Shown here: piece by piece, positions 32,347 to 42,550 of the stretch
How positions within the stretch are numbered: position 1 is the first letter of the stretch
Layout of the letters: each line of letters begins with the position of its first letter
NCBI RefSeq assembly: GCF_041956535.1
Contig: NW_027192192.1
Location: forward strand, 871,796-935,795
DNA length: 64,000 nt
Direction: 5' to 3'
DNA from: Calcarisporiella thermophila CBS 279.70
Lineage: Eukaryota; Calcarisporiellomycota
Notes under the pieces: model-generated
Told to the model about the DNA's origin: nothing
Database searches by the model: none
What the model saw: the letters and a program-made list of their open reading frames with translations, nothing else
Made by a program: the position numbers and the translations under genes

Positions 32347-33470
32347 ATGACGGTCAGCAGCACCTCCCCCGCCTCCGAATCCCATCCCTCCTCCTCCAAG
32401 ACAAGGCCCATCCCCATTCCTATTACCATTCCTTCCCCCTCGCACACCACGCGCCGCTATTCCTCACCTCCCAAGCGCCAATTTTCTCCGCACCGGTATT
32501 CTCCCCCCAGTTTCTCCGCATACTTCGTCTCCCAGCAGGACGCAGGCAACCGTCTGTCCGGGGTACTTAAGAGCTATAGTAAACGCAAGGATACTGGTAA
32601 ATAGAGTTTAATATCGCGACGTTTGTGAGACTCTTACGACCCTGTGTGCACTGGAAAATAGCAATAGTGTGCATCAATGCGAACGCACTGCCATTTGCGT
32701 CGCGACTTGCGGAAGAACTCGGGCTTCCACTAGACCTGCTCTTGGTCCGGCCGCTAGTCACTCCGGGCAATCAGACATTGGGGGCCGTGGGGAGGTTGGT
32801 GATGGGTATCCTCGGAGCGGATGCCGAAATATCGAAGCGTGAGGTTGCAGTAGTGAAGGGGGAACCTAATGGGTAACATCTTTGCTAAATTGGTCGCATC
32901 CTCGTAAGGAATATGGCTAATGAATGGGCTGGGGCATGTAGCGTTCCCGTGGAAGACCTGCAAAGGCTTATTGATCAAGAAGTAATCCCACCATTCTATC
33001 TAGCAATTGCTCTTTGCTCTCTTTAACATTTTTCCTTCATCTAAAGTCCGCCTCCATCCAAAGAAGCTTTCAGGAAATCGCCGTCTCGCCTGTCAACTTT
33101 GGAACCTATAGCCCGCAGATACTACTGCTTGTCGATACAGGTGTGCGTACAGCCAGGACCGCTTGTGCCGCCATCGAGCTCGTCCGTAAATGCTTTGGAG
33201 GGCGAGTGGTTCTGGCATGCGCTGTAATCGGGGTGGATAATAAGCAACGACTTGCGAGAGAGGTGGAGAGAGTTGAATCGCTGGTGACGCCTTATGAGAT
33301 CGGGACAGTGGGTAAGTAGAGGGGAAACCTGTTGGGGCTCGGATCATTGTAATGATTTTCTTGACGTTTAATTATTAGAACGATGGTTTGACGATTATCC
33401 AGTGGAGACTTCTCCTGAAGCGGTGCGCGAGATACTTGGTGTGAGATTTCCAGCGCACTTGCGTAATTAA
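32347..33470 (+). CDS. Prokaryote-type phosphoribosyltransferase-domain protein
   Basis: Five exons (32347-32596, 32662-32872, 32942-32981, 33047-33311, 33379-33470) give 285 residues with all phases agreeing. After a Ser/Pro-rich leader of about 60 residues, YFVSQQDAGNRLSGVLKSY starts a domain like stand-alone bacterial/archaeal type I PRTases. It continues with PFASRLAEELGLPLDLLLVR and PGNQTLGAVG, the PRPP-loop region ILLLVDTGVRTARTACAAI, and the ending ERWFDDYPVETSPEAVREIL, which mirrors the bacterial W-Y-x-D-F-x-Q-x-S-D-E-E-V tail. The PRPP motif is altered: usual V-D-D-G-x-A-T-G-x-T is here V-D-T-G-V-R-T-A-R-T, losing the second Asp and a Gly, so activity is doubtful. Substrate unknown. 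Acquisition from prokaryotes is an inference. Confidence 0.8.
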
Positions 33471-34022
33471 GGTGTGGTGTCAATTTTGCCAGGATGATCT
33501 TATGAATCCACATTCGAAACTAGCCATTATTGCTGAAAGAGACTTTACCTAACTACTCTTTCTTGCTTCTCCTTTGACATCATGTGAAATTTCTCTTCCA
33601 GCATACATTGACTTGAATTCCATATCTTTATACTACGTCTTCTTCCATTTCCTCAAAGTGGAAAATTTTTGTACATTCCTCTTCTTCAAAGTAGCATTAT
33701 TATACCCTAGAGTTATTGCAAGAAAGGGGAGGTAGAAGTAGAATCAAAAGTAGCGAATTATATATATCCCATTTGATTTTTTTTTGGGAGGGGTGATGTG
33801 TCAAAATAAAGAGAATAAATTTATAGGCATCATTCCTTCTCTCAAGATAAAGGAAATAGAGGTATATCGGCAAAGAAGAACGGAGGTAAGCGATTCCTCC
33901 AGTAAAATGGATAGTATACACAAGTACAATAAAGAACAGAGAGAACGCTAATCGGCCCGCCACTAAGACATTTGAACGGAAGATGTTAATATATGATGAC
34001 ATCAAAAGTATATGATTGCGAT
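33471..34022. other. Convergent 3' regions of PRTase and SVIP-like genes
   Basis: About 550 bases with AT-rich 3' sequence on both sides. A minus-strand open frame here (33700-34026) encodes biased hydrophobic sequence and overlaps the SVIP-like stop; not considered a gene. Confidence 0.55.
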
Positions 34023-34392
34023 TCATACCATCAAGTTATCAGAAGGGGGCTCCGAATTGTCATTTTTCTGCTGCAGTTGACGCGCAAGTTTTCCACCTCC
34101 TTTCTGAACACCACGATTTTGTGCCTATCAATAGCAACAATCCAGCTTCAGTAACTGTTTAATGGAAGTTCTAAAATTTACTCACTTCTTTTGCTCTTTT
34201 TTCTGCAGCTGCTAATATTGCCTCTCTCTGCGATTTCTCTCCTTGTGATTCACTCCCCGATGAGGCAGATGCACCCCCCAGAACATGGCCTCCATTCTTT
34301 GAGGCCTTGGGGGGAAGCTTTTTCATCTCTACAGGGCGAGCCGGTCCATCATCTAGGGTATCGCTCTTGCAGCAACTAAATAATGCCCCCAT
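34023..34392 (-). CDS. SVIP-like small p97/VCP-interacting protein
   Basis: Exons 34392-34186 and 34124-34023 give 102 residues. The protein starts MGALFSCC, fitting N-myristoylation at Gly2 plus palmitoylation of the Cys pair, so it is probably membrane-anchored. A disordered Gly/Ser/Lys linker is followed by a helix that crosses the splice: REAILAAAEKRAKEAQNRG. This fits the VCP-interacting motif (R-x5-A-A-x2-R-x6-R-G) that binds the p97 N-domain in SVIP, gp78 and UBXD1. Lipid anchor plus VIM is the SVIP design, where the protein inhibits p97-gp78 ERAD complexes. An upstream in-frame ATG (34446) would bury the MG anchor, so 34392 is preferred. Binding to Cdc48 is inferred. Confidence 0.75.
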
Positions 34393-35529
34393 TATGGCGT
34401 TACTATTTTCAACTGGAATAAAAGTCTGGTTTCTAGAAGAAGCCAAAAATCAATGGTCAAATTTCTACTTGATTTTCAATCTCAGTATCCATGAATTGTT
34501 GCTCAGTAAACTCATAACTCCCAGTTTTGTCTAAGAAGTTCACTACCTATTGTAAAGAATAACCATTTTTTATTTCATACATACATGACAAAAGGCGAAA
34601 GAAGGTTACATGGGCTGTTAATGGTCTATCGTCGTTTTTAGCAACTTTTCCAAAATTAAATCCTATATCCCTCTTGCTTTGTAGCAATATTCACGCGAGG
34701 ATGAATCCAAGTATATATAGATTAGTGGGAAAAAAAGTTCAATTGGGAGCTATTGCTATTAGTGCTATCAATTATGGATGATGTTCGCTGCTTATATTTG
34801 AGTAAAGGTTTCTGCCAATGAGATTGAGCAATATATTTCTCGGCGGACATGGACGATAGCCAAAGTATTACCAAGTGCGATGCTTTGAACATGAGGGACA
34901 GGGTTTATAGCCCGTTAAAAATAAGCTTTATTAAATGAATACATTTAATCGAGTATATTGCCCTTGAGACATGGAGCATCGCCATCTTCAGATGTTTAAA
35001 GAATTAAGATTTAGGTTAACACATTACAGTCCGAGATCTATCGCCTGTTCAGATCATTCCAGGCTGCGCCTTCTGTGTTCTCCATGCCCTATTACCTTAC
35101 TCCTCTGTGTTCCGTTGCTCACACTGATACTCTTTTATTTTATACCAGTTAAAAGTTAAGAAATCAGATCCGATTTTCATTTTCGACTAATTGCTGCCTC
35201 CCTTTTCTATATTCTCCTTCTCTCCTTTTGGTTTCTTCCTAATTGTTTGTCGCTCTATGCTAATTTCCCATTCATCCCACATTTGCCGTTTCTCCACCCT
35301 CAAGCGCGCTCTCCCAACCCCAAGTTGGGACCAATAATGGTTATTCACGTTTTTATATATAACTAAACTAGTGTCAATTCTGTATAATCTTATCACCGCG
35401 GAAGTTCTTCATTCTTTAACCTTTCTGATATACACCTACCTCTTATTCCCCTCCTCTACCTCTATATTACCTCCACCTATAGCTTCCCAAAATTGACATT
35501 TCTGGTTCTCTCTTTGTTTTATCATAAAG
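34393..35529. promoter_or_regulatory. Long divergent promoter of SVIP-like and CK1 genes
   Basis: About 1.1 kb. AT-rich to about 35000, then pyrimidine-rich (35160-35530) up to the CK1 start, suggesting a long leader for CK1. Short open frames lack any family resemblance. Confidence 0.5.
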
Positions 35530-37026
35530 ATGGCGGCGAATCGACAGTATCATTCCACCAATGTAAACACTTTATCCACTCCCAATAGTGTAGTTGGTGT
35601 CCACTACCGCGTTCATAAAAAGATTGGAGAGGGTAGCTTTGGTGTGATTCACGAGGGTAACCTATTATCTTTTTGTGATATCTCGATTGCCATGGGTGAT
35701 AGATAGCATTTATCTGGATATGACTGTATTTTTATAGGCATCAATCTGTTAAATAACCAGCGCATAGCTATTAAATTCGAACCGAGAAGAACAGAATCTC
35801 CACAGCTTCGGTATTGATATTTTTTTTCCCGCACTAGTTCCTGGCTTGACTTATATTGATTTATTTTTGGCGCACCTTTTAGAGACGAATATCGCACCTA
35901 CAAAATCCTTGCGGGGTGCGCTGGGATCCCAAATGTCTACTATTTTGGCCAAGAAGGGCTGCATAACGTGCTAATACTTGATCTACTGGGCGAGAGCCTT
36001 GAGAATCTCTTTGACCGATGCAATCGCAAATTCTCGGTGAAAACAGTTGCGATGCTCGCCAAGCAGATGATAACGCGTATTCAAACGGTCCACGAGAAGA
36101 ACCTCATCTATCGTGATATTAAGCCGGATAATTTCCTGATGGGTCGTCCTGGGAGTAAGCATGCGTCTACCGTGTTCATGGTCGATTTTGGAATGGCCAA
36201 GCAGTATCGGGATCCCAAAACAAAGCAACACATACCATATCGAGAGCGAAAAAGCTTAAGCGGAACGGCGCGATACATGAGCATCAATACGCATCTTGGA
36301 CGAGGTGATTATTCTTGACTCCTCTTCATTGACGAGTCTGGGGCTAACCACACCCATCTATGGCAGAACAATCGCGTCGCGACGATTTAGAGTCCCTTGG
36401 GCACGTTTTCATGTATTTTCTACGAGGCGCACTCCCGTGGCAGGGGCTGAAAGCTGCGACCAACAAACAGAAATACGAAAAAATAGGAATGAAGAAACAA
36501 GTGACTCCGATCAAAGAACTTTGCGCTGGCTTCCCAGGTGAATAATTGGTTTTTCCGGCTTGGTCGAATGAGAGATATAAATTCATTCTGTTATTTAGAG
36601 GAGTTTGCGACCTATTTAAGTTATGCTCGTCACCTTAGTTTTGAGGAAACACCTGACTACGACTATCTTCGTGATCTCTTCTCTCGTGTCCTTCGAAAAT
36701 TGGACGAGCCAGACAATGGTGTATACGACTGGATGCGCCTTTCAAGCGCTTTGAAATCCCAACATGTTTACCAAAAAGATGGCGAGGTGTTGGCGGCAGA
36801 GTTTGGGCAAGCAAGCCAACCGGGCTATGTTGCTGCCCCCCAACCGACAAAACACCCACATCGTAGTAGACAGCCAATTGAGGAAAACAAAGGATATCAG
36901 CCACAAGCACAGGTGAATGGGAATTTGCTAAGTTCATCACGGTTAGTAGCGGCAGACAGCGGCGGTAGCCAGCGACGACATGGATTTTGGCGCCGGCTCA
37001 TCAGTGTCATCACATGTAGTGAATAA
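35530..37026 (+). CDS. Casein kinase I (Yck/Cki type)
   Basis: Ser/Thr kinase of the CK1 family. Exons 35530-35656, 35738-35810, 35883-36304, 36367-36537 and 36599-37026 give 406 residues. Seen: the glycine loop [16 protein letters not shown] lysine in RIAIKFEP, catalytic [25 protein letters not shown] for DFG, CK1-specific [17 protein letters not shown], and [18 protein letters not shown]. The kinase core ends near residue 300; the remaining ~100 residues are Gln/Pro/Ser-rich. The closing sequence is [11 protein letters not shown]: a basic-hydrophobic end with one Cys third from last, instead of the terminal CC that palmitoylates Yck1/2 and Cki1. Membrane attachment by single acylation, or a different location, is therefore open. 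CK1 gamma/Cki-like is preferred over Hrr25 because of the short tail. Confidence 0.95.
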
Positions 37027-37462
37027 TTATCTATGTTTTATTTTTATTTATGGAATTTTGATTTTGAAAAAGTTTTTAAATGATTTCTATATTTTTTTCT
37101 TGTTGTTTCTTTTGCATATCCTTTTTTTTTTCTTTTTGATTGTTTTTTTTTTTCTTCGTTAATTTTTTCTTCTTCTGCTATTACTTTTTCTTTGTTTTGC
37201 ATTTCCTGCTTCTTACACTATCTGCTTTTTATATTAAATTTGATCTCGGCACTTTGTATCGTTTCAACGGTTGTTTTGGAAAGCTTTTGAGTAGAAATGG
37301 GGAGGATATATGGGTGTGGCTTGTGAGGGGTCAATTTAATTTTTGAACTTGGGGAGGAAACATTAGTCATGAGTTAATAAGTAATAAAATAGAGAAAACA
37401 ACAGAGGTTGAAACACCAAAAACACATCACCAGCATTAAAATAGAAATACTCACAACTCGGG
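37027..37462. other. Poly-T-rich intergenic region
   Basis: Between CK1 and GDA1. About 37085-37216 is an extreme T-rich stretch broken only by scattered C, G and A. Frames through it are Phe-rich artefacts. Confidence 0.7.
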
Positions 37463-39157
37463 ATGCCGCCGTCCCCTGTTCGCGTATCCAATAATAGTAT
37501 GAGGCAGCGCCTTAATCTCTCGCAACCATCGGCTACCGTAAACGGGAACAACTCCCCATGTCATGAATTCCCAAGTCCTAGGGTATCTAGTTTTGAGGAA
37601 GGTCTGAAGCCAACCGCAGTGCGGTGGTGGTTACTGGCCGTGGTTTGCGGTTTAATGTTCGCATGGATGTTGTTCACAGGCCATAAACACAACGGTTGGA
37701 GTGGTTTCGGTATAAGAAATCGGGATTCCGTGTTGTTGTCACAATGGTGGGAGCAGCTTGCAGGGACATCGAAGTACGCATCGGACAAAATATTACCAGA
37801 AGAAAGTCTCGACGAGGATACGCTGTCTTTCGAAGTTCATGCACCCCCGCCACATCACTCGGATCACTGCGATGTGCCCCATCCAGGGTTTCCTCTCTAT
37901 CAATACGCGCTCATGATTGATGCAGGTTCTACTGGCTCACGTATCCACGTGTACCGATTCAAGTATTGTAATTCCAGCCCCGAGCTGGAAGATGAGGTGT
38001 TTGAACAGGTAATGCCGGGTTTATCAGCTTATGCACAAGATCCTGACTCTGGTGCAAAAAGTTTGGATACACTGATGCAAGTGGCACTGGATAGTGTCCC
38101 ACCAGATTTGTATTCGTGCACACCCGTTGCTGTTAAGGCGACAGCAGGTTTGCGGCTGCTTGGAGCAGAGACGAGCGAGAAAATTCTGGAGGCCGTTCGC
38201 AGGCGGCTCAAATACTACCCTTTTCCATTCACCGAAGATAATGTATCAATTATGGATGGGCGAGATGAGGGACTTAATGCATGGATCACTGTGAACTATC
38301 TGCTTGGGAATTTCAAAACAGGCGAAGAAAGACGTCCGACCGCAGCAGTCTTTGATTTAGGAGGAGGATCCACTCAAATAGTTTTTGAACCCGACAGTGG
38401 CTACGAGGATGAGATTGCCGAAGGGAGCCACCGAGTGCTTCTGGAAGTCAGTGGGCATCACTATGTGCTTTACCAGCATTCTTACCTTGGACATGGGCTG
38501 ATGGAAGCCCGCAAACAGATGCAACGGTATCTGGTCGATCAATGGGCGTCGAACCCCGATGCCAAAGGAGACAAGATTAGTAACCCTTGTTTGGCTCGTG
38601 GGCATGTACAAAGCTTTTCGCTCACAGCACCGGTGCGGGGATATAAGACCGTGCGTCTGGTGGGCGCTGGGCCCGATGGTGAGGCATGTCGTCGCATTGC
38701 AGAGAAGATTATGGATAAGGAGGCTTATTGTCCCCTGGCCCCATGTTCTTTTGCTGGAGTGTACCAACCACCTCTTGCAGAGACTTTCCGCCACCATGAT
38801 ATCTACACCTTTGCGTACTTTTATGATCGGACCACTGCGCTTGGAATGCCGAAACGTTTCCCTCTACGAGATTTGCATCGCGTTACTCGGCAAGTGTGCT
38901 CCGGAGAATGGCACGCATTCAGTACGAAGGCGAGGCGAGAACTCGCCAGCATGCCAGAATATTGCATGGATTTATCTTTTATTTATTCGTTGCTCTCTCA
39001 CGGCTACGGAATCCCAGAGGACAGGGAGCTGCACGTTGCAAAGAGCATTCGTGGGGCCGAAACAGGATGGTGTCTGGGAGCAGCAATCGCTCTGCTAGAT
39101 GAACAGCAGTGGTGCAAGGCCACAAGTTCGCCTAGAAGAAATACATTATCATCATAA
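37463..39157 (+). CDS. GDA1: Golgi guanosine diphosphatase / GDA1-CD39 apyrase
   Basis: Converts lumenal GDP (or UDP) to the monophosphate, allowing nucleotide-sugar antiport for Golgi glycosylation. Single exon, 564 residues. Type II topology: a short cytosolic N-terminus, one membrane anchor at about 55-71 (WWLLAVVCGLMFAWMLF), then a lumenal domain. Apyrase conserved regions are visible: ACR1 DAGSTGSRIHVYRF (~153), ACR2 KATAGLRLLG (~225), ACR3 DGRDEGLNAWITVNYLLG (~264) and ACR4 FDLGGGSTQIVFEP (~296). The C-terminus has GAAIALLDEQQW near the end. Gda1 is preferred over Ynd1 because there is one N-terminal anchor and no C-terminal one. Intronless, unlike most neighbours. Confidence 0.95.
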   Translation: MPPSPVRVSNNSMRQRLNLSQPSATVNGNNSPCHEFPSPRVSSFEEGLKPTAVRWWLLAVVCGLMFAWMLFTGHKHNGWSGFGIRNRDSVLLSQWWEQLAGTSKYASDKILPEESLDEDTLSFEVHAPPPHHSDHCDVPHPGFPLYQYALMIDAGSTGSRIHVYRFKYCNSSPELEDEVFEQVMPGLSAYAQDPDSGAKSLDTLMQVALDSVPPDLYSCTPVAVKATAGLRLLGAETSEKILEAVRRRLKYYPFPFTEDNVSIMDGRDEGLNAWITVNYLLGNFKTGEERRPTAAVFDLGGGSTQIVFEPDSGYEDEIAEGSHRVLLEVSGHHYVLYQHSYLGHGLMEARKQMQRYLVDQWASNPDAKGDKISNPCLARGHVQSFSLTAPVRGYKTVRLVGAGPDGEACRRIAEKIMDKEAYCPLAPCSFAGVYQPPLAETFRHHDIYTFAYFYDRTTALGMPKRFPLRDLHRVTRQVCSGEWHAFSTKARRELASMPEYCMDLSFIYSLLSHGYGIPEDRELHVAKSIRGAETGWCLGAAIALLDEQQWCKATSSPRRNTLSS

Positions 39158-39716
39158 TCTTAGTTGGTTAAACGGCCATTCATTTACTATGGTCATTGGT
39201 TAATCGCCGCATATATTTACTTTTTTAAAATATGCGCGCATCTTCCATTGGTAGAATCTTGGATATGTATTTATTTCTTTTTCCAGAAGCCGTTGCTTTC
39301 TAAAATTCACACACAATCTCAATTTCGTACACTTTGCCTTTATTTCTATTACACGAAAAGACACTAATAAATTTTTTTACTTTTTTTTCTTTTTATACAG
39401 TTAATCACGAAGAGCTAATATTATTGCATTTCGAGTCTATACTACTGACTAGTTCGCATGGGATTCAAGATCAATGAGCCATAAGGCATTTTATGCTACA
39501 GTTGCGCTATTTTGGATTAAATTTTGTGCGTACTTGGACATCATATTTGAAATTTTGAATAATACAAAAATACACGCTCAAGAAGAAATATGGTTCGTTT
39601 CCCAGAAATATTTGAGAGAGAAGATTGATTGCATAATTAACTCTGATTAAATTTGGATTGATTTCAGTCTACGCTCATTCTCTATTTTACGCGTATTCGT
39701 GTCTCATAATAATTAT
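39158..39716. other. GDA1-SLX4 intergenic region
   Basis: About 560 AT-rich bases. A polypyrimidine-poor AG at about 39667 could end a leader intron of SLX4; no coding exon upstream of it is convincing. Confidence 0.5.
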
Positions 39717-41228
39717 ATGGTAGAGCAAGATTCTAAAAATCTGTCTATTGAAACAGCCGAGGACGATGTACCACCTCTTCCCCCTCCATTAGAATTATCC
39801 GAATTATTACAAGATTGGGGCCATGATTTATCGAATTCGCTTTCTACCGTATCTGCATCGCCGTTTTATGAAGAAAATACAGAAGGAACGTGTAATGATA
39901 GCACTCTAAATAGCTTCGGACATGCGGATCTTCATGCGGGCAAGGAAAGGATTGAATACCCATATGACGAACCAGAAATATATTCAAACTCATCAGTGCC
40001 AACATTCTCGTGCTCTCGCACTGTAAACTCGATTCCAAATGTTATTTGTAAGGATAAATCTCTCAATGCTGATCATCGTGCGTTAAACCCAAAACAAATA
40101 CAAAAATTTGTTGAAGCATCCGATTCTGATTCCAGCACAGATGGGCCCCAAGCAAGCTCAGTACCTCCATTTTCACAGCTTTCACATAGAAGCGCTATTA
40201 AATCGGCATATTTAGGCGGCTACGATTCGTGGGATGATTTTAAGGAAATTCCATCGATTGCGGTCCATAAAACTCAGCCTAAGCCAAAGATAAAGGAATC
40301 GACCAACCGTCATGTAGCAAATGGTACACGTATATCCTATCAATCGGAAGACGACCTCCGAGAATTGGAAGCCGGGTTATCTGCGCTTAAACTTTCTGCT
40401 GCGATGAGTAAAAGCGGTTCTCAACAAGATCCAGAGGATGTATTCGCACAACGAAAAATTTTTCCAGCTACTCCTGTCTGCGATTTGCTTCAAACTAAAC
40501 AGCAGTGTTCTGTTGGAACTCGTAATAGAGATATATCCGCACCAGCTCTTAATGAAAAGTGTAACCCTACCACAACAACTTCCTCTCCCAATACTTCTTT
40601 ATCTTCTGCCGATAAGCCCATCGTCACTAAAACTATGCCGGATTACGCTTCATACTCGCTAAACGAACTTAAGAAAGCTGTGAAGAAGTACGGGCTTAAG
40701 CCTATGGGGCGTAGAATAATGATTGCTCAACTTGAAAAAATTTGGCGAGTGTTGAATGAAGTAGAAGAAAGCAATTGTCAGGAAAAAGTAGAGAAACCAG
40801 TTAAAGTACTGGAGAAAAACCAGACACACCCTGAGGGAACAGACGAGGGAATCCCTAGTGAGGCTGACAGTGCTAGCACCGATGAAGAAGACATTGAAAG
40901 TGGTTTGCCGGGCTACGCAGATGTCTTCTCAGACAACCATTGTGACGAAGAAGAAAAGTTCGCCGATGAAGATTCGCTCGATGGGCGAATTTACCAAAGA
41001 ATTCGCGATGATATCGTTCTCTACGAAAGAATTCTACGATATGAACCCATAGATTTTGAGCTATTACTTGACGATCTGATGGATGTGTTCATAGGCAAGA
41101 CCAAGCGAGTTAGCGTCGAAATCCTGAGGAGATTTTTGGACACTCAAGGAATTTGTTTCTTTTTACCAGAAGGCACCGGGGGCTGGCAAAGGAAAAGGGA
41201 CAAAAAAGGGAAAAAGAACGTGTCTTAA
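39717..41228 (+). CDS. SLX4: Structure-specific endonuclease scaffold Slx4
   Basis: Regulatory partner of the Slx1 nuclease in repair of branched DNA. Single exon, 503 residues from the first ATG (MVEQDSKNLS). Most of the protein is acidic, Ser-rich and probably disordered. The diagnostic C-terminal domain starts at about residue 305: MPDYASYSLNELKKAVKKYG, then LKPMGRRIMIAQLEKIW, the SAP-like segment that docks Slx1 in fungal Slx4. After an acidic linker follow IYQRIRDDIVLYERILRYEP and LRRFLDTQGICFFLP, the second part of the conserved C-terminal region, and a Lys-rich end. Length is within the fungal range; UBZ fingers of animal SLX4 are absent, as expected. Confidence rests on the C-terminal domain only. 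Confidence 0.87.
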   Translation: MVEQDSKNLSIETAEDDVPPLPPPLELSELLQDWGHDLSNSLSTVSASPFYEENTEGTCNDSTLNSFGHADLHAGKERIEYPYDEPEIYSNSSVPTFSCSRTVNSIPNVICKDKSLNADHRALNPKQIQKFVEASDSDSSTDGPQASSVPPFSQLSHRSAIKSAYLGGYDSWDDFKEIPSIAVHKTQPKPKIKESTNRHVANGTRISYQSEDDLRELEAGLSALKLSAAMSKSGSQQDPEDVFAQRKIFPATPVCDLLQTKQQCSVGTRNRDISAPALNEKCNPTTTTSSPNTSLSSADKPIVTKTMPDYASYSLNELKKAVKKYGLKPMGRRIMIAQLEKIWRVLNEVEESNCQEKVEKPVKVLEKNQTHPEGTDEGIPSEADSASTDEEDIESGLPGYADVFSDNHCDEEEKFADEDSLDGRIYQRIRDDIVLYERILRYEPIDFELLLDDLMDVFIGKTKRVSVEILRRFLDTQGICFFLPEGTGGWQRKRDKKGKKNVS

Positions 41229-41366
41229 GGCCCGATTTTAATGTACATAATTGATTGACTTGTTATAAAAGACCAATGTCCAATGTAAATGCATCTAATA
41301 TCATAATCCTAAAAATAAACCACAAGAATATTCGCACAGGACATGCGGAATGGGGCTATTTTTGTT

Positions 41367-42550
41367 TCAGAATCGCCTGTTTGTTTCCATTATCCTTGTA
41401 CGATACAGCCATATACCACCAATAACAAACACGAGGAAGCCCATAAACTTGACATACCACAAGAACGCCGACCATGCATTATGCTTCTTTTTGATAATGG
41501 GTTTGGCAGGGTACGTTGAATCCGGCACAGAGACAATAGTCTGAGCAGTGACACGGATGATATCATGGTTGTCTATGCTCATATATAGTAAATAAATAGA
41601 TCATATGCAATTTCGATCAAAGGGTGAATTTCTAACCTGATAAATCGCCAGTATGCGCGCTTATCCCCAAGTAAGGAGAAAAAGGCAAGGTAATATTCTC
41701 CAGAAGAAAACAAGTATCCCATTCATTCTCTGACCTATATTGGAGCGTCAGGGCGAGATAGTACCCTTTATAGAATACCAACCGAGCCTTGGTTGGAAAC
41801 GGCTTAGAGCGGAAGTCGGCCTCACACCCGGCGAGCTCGTTAGCTTTACCGTCATTTTCACTATCATAGGGCGTGTTGCCATCGCCTTGCATAATCATCA
41901 CATAAGGAAACACCTCAGGCTGCGCGATCGGTTAGGAAAGGAGGAAAAAGAATGGTATTAATGAATATGATACAACAAAACTGTATATATCTGGTATACG
42001 TACTCTTGAACGACTGTTTTTGTATGTATCAAAAAAAATTCCCAAACCCTCAAATTTATCTATGAACCCGAAAACAGGTCCCGTTTGTGCCCTCTGACGC
42101 GTCAAAAATATGGCGAATCCGTCCCCATAGATGCTCCCCTTGCCATCGACACTGAATTCGATTTCTAGATCCCAATTCGCACTTGCCAGAGGCTTGTTTT
42201 TCTTAATCAGATGGGTTGTTACATTATGTAGCGAATAAACCTAAGCTTACCAAACGACTCCACAGCCATCCTACTTGTGATGGACGGTCGTGAGTTAGAC
42301 GAATATGCTTGCTCGTACTAATCACTGCATCGCCACCAAAATCAAACCAATAATTCTGGAGACCTTGATCTAATTAAATGGAAACTAATGCATGAGCTAG
42401 TTATTCGAATAACTTCGAATAAATTGCTTTTGTACCAATATAGGGCATAGCAAGCGTATGAGTGCGGAGTGGAACAATTTGTGGTGCTACATCTGAACAG
42501 GTAAGGGTGAGAATGCAGAAGAATATAGAAATACAGAATAGTTTCTTCAT
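41367..42550 (-). CDS. L-type lectin of the early secretory pathway (VIP36/ERGIC-53 family)
   Basis: Cargo receptor binding high-mannose glycans in ER-Golgi traffic. Exons 42550-42436, 42369-42251, 42192-42004, 41919-41637 and 41572-41367 give 303 residues. Seen: a signal peptide (MKKLFCISIFFCILTLTCS); the leguminous-lectin-like domain with YWFDFGGDAVIS, GDGFAIFLTRQRAQTGPVFG and GLGIFFDTYKN; FPYVMIMQGDGNTPYDSEND, which contains the Ca/mannose ligands; GCEADFRSKPFPTKARLVFY; and SPYLGISAHTGDLS. A C-terminal membrane helix (FMGFLVFVIGGIWLY) is followed by a short basic tail ending NRRF, which may act in sorting. The short stalk without coiled coil favours VIP36 over ERGIC-53/Emp47. Two introns have non-YAG or unusual ends (ACAAG). 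Confidence 0.94.

Noticed and set aside
33700-34026. Minus-strand 108-codon hydrophobic open frame
   Set aside because: Lies in AT-rich 3' sequence and overlaps the SVIP-like stop; composition is what AT-rich DNA gives by chance.
37140-37346. Phe-rich open frames in the poly-T region
   Set aside because: Products of T runs (TTT codons) only.
38357-39098. Open frames on both strands overlapping GDA1
   Set aside because: Shadows of the intact GDA1 frame, which carries all apyrase motifs.
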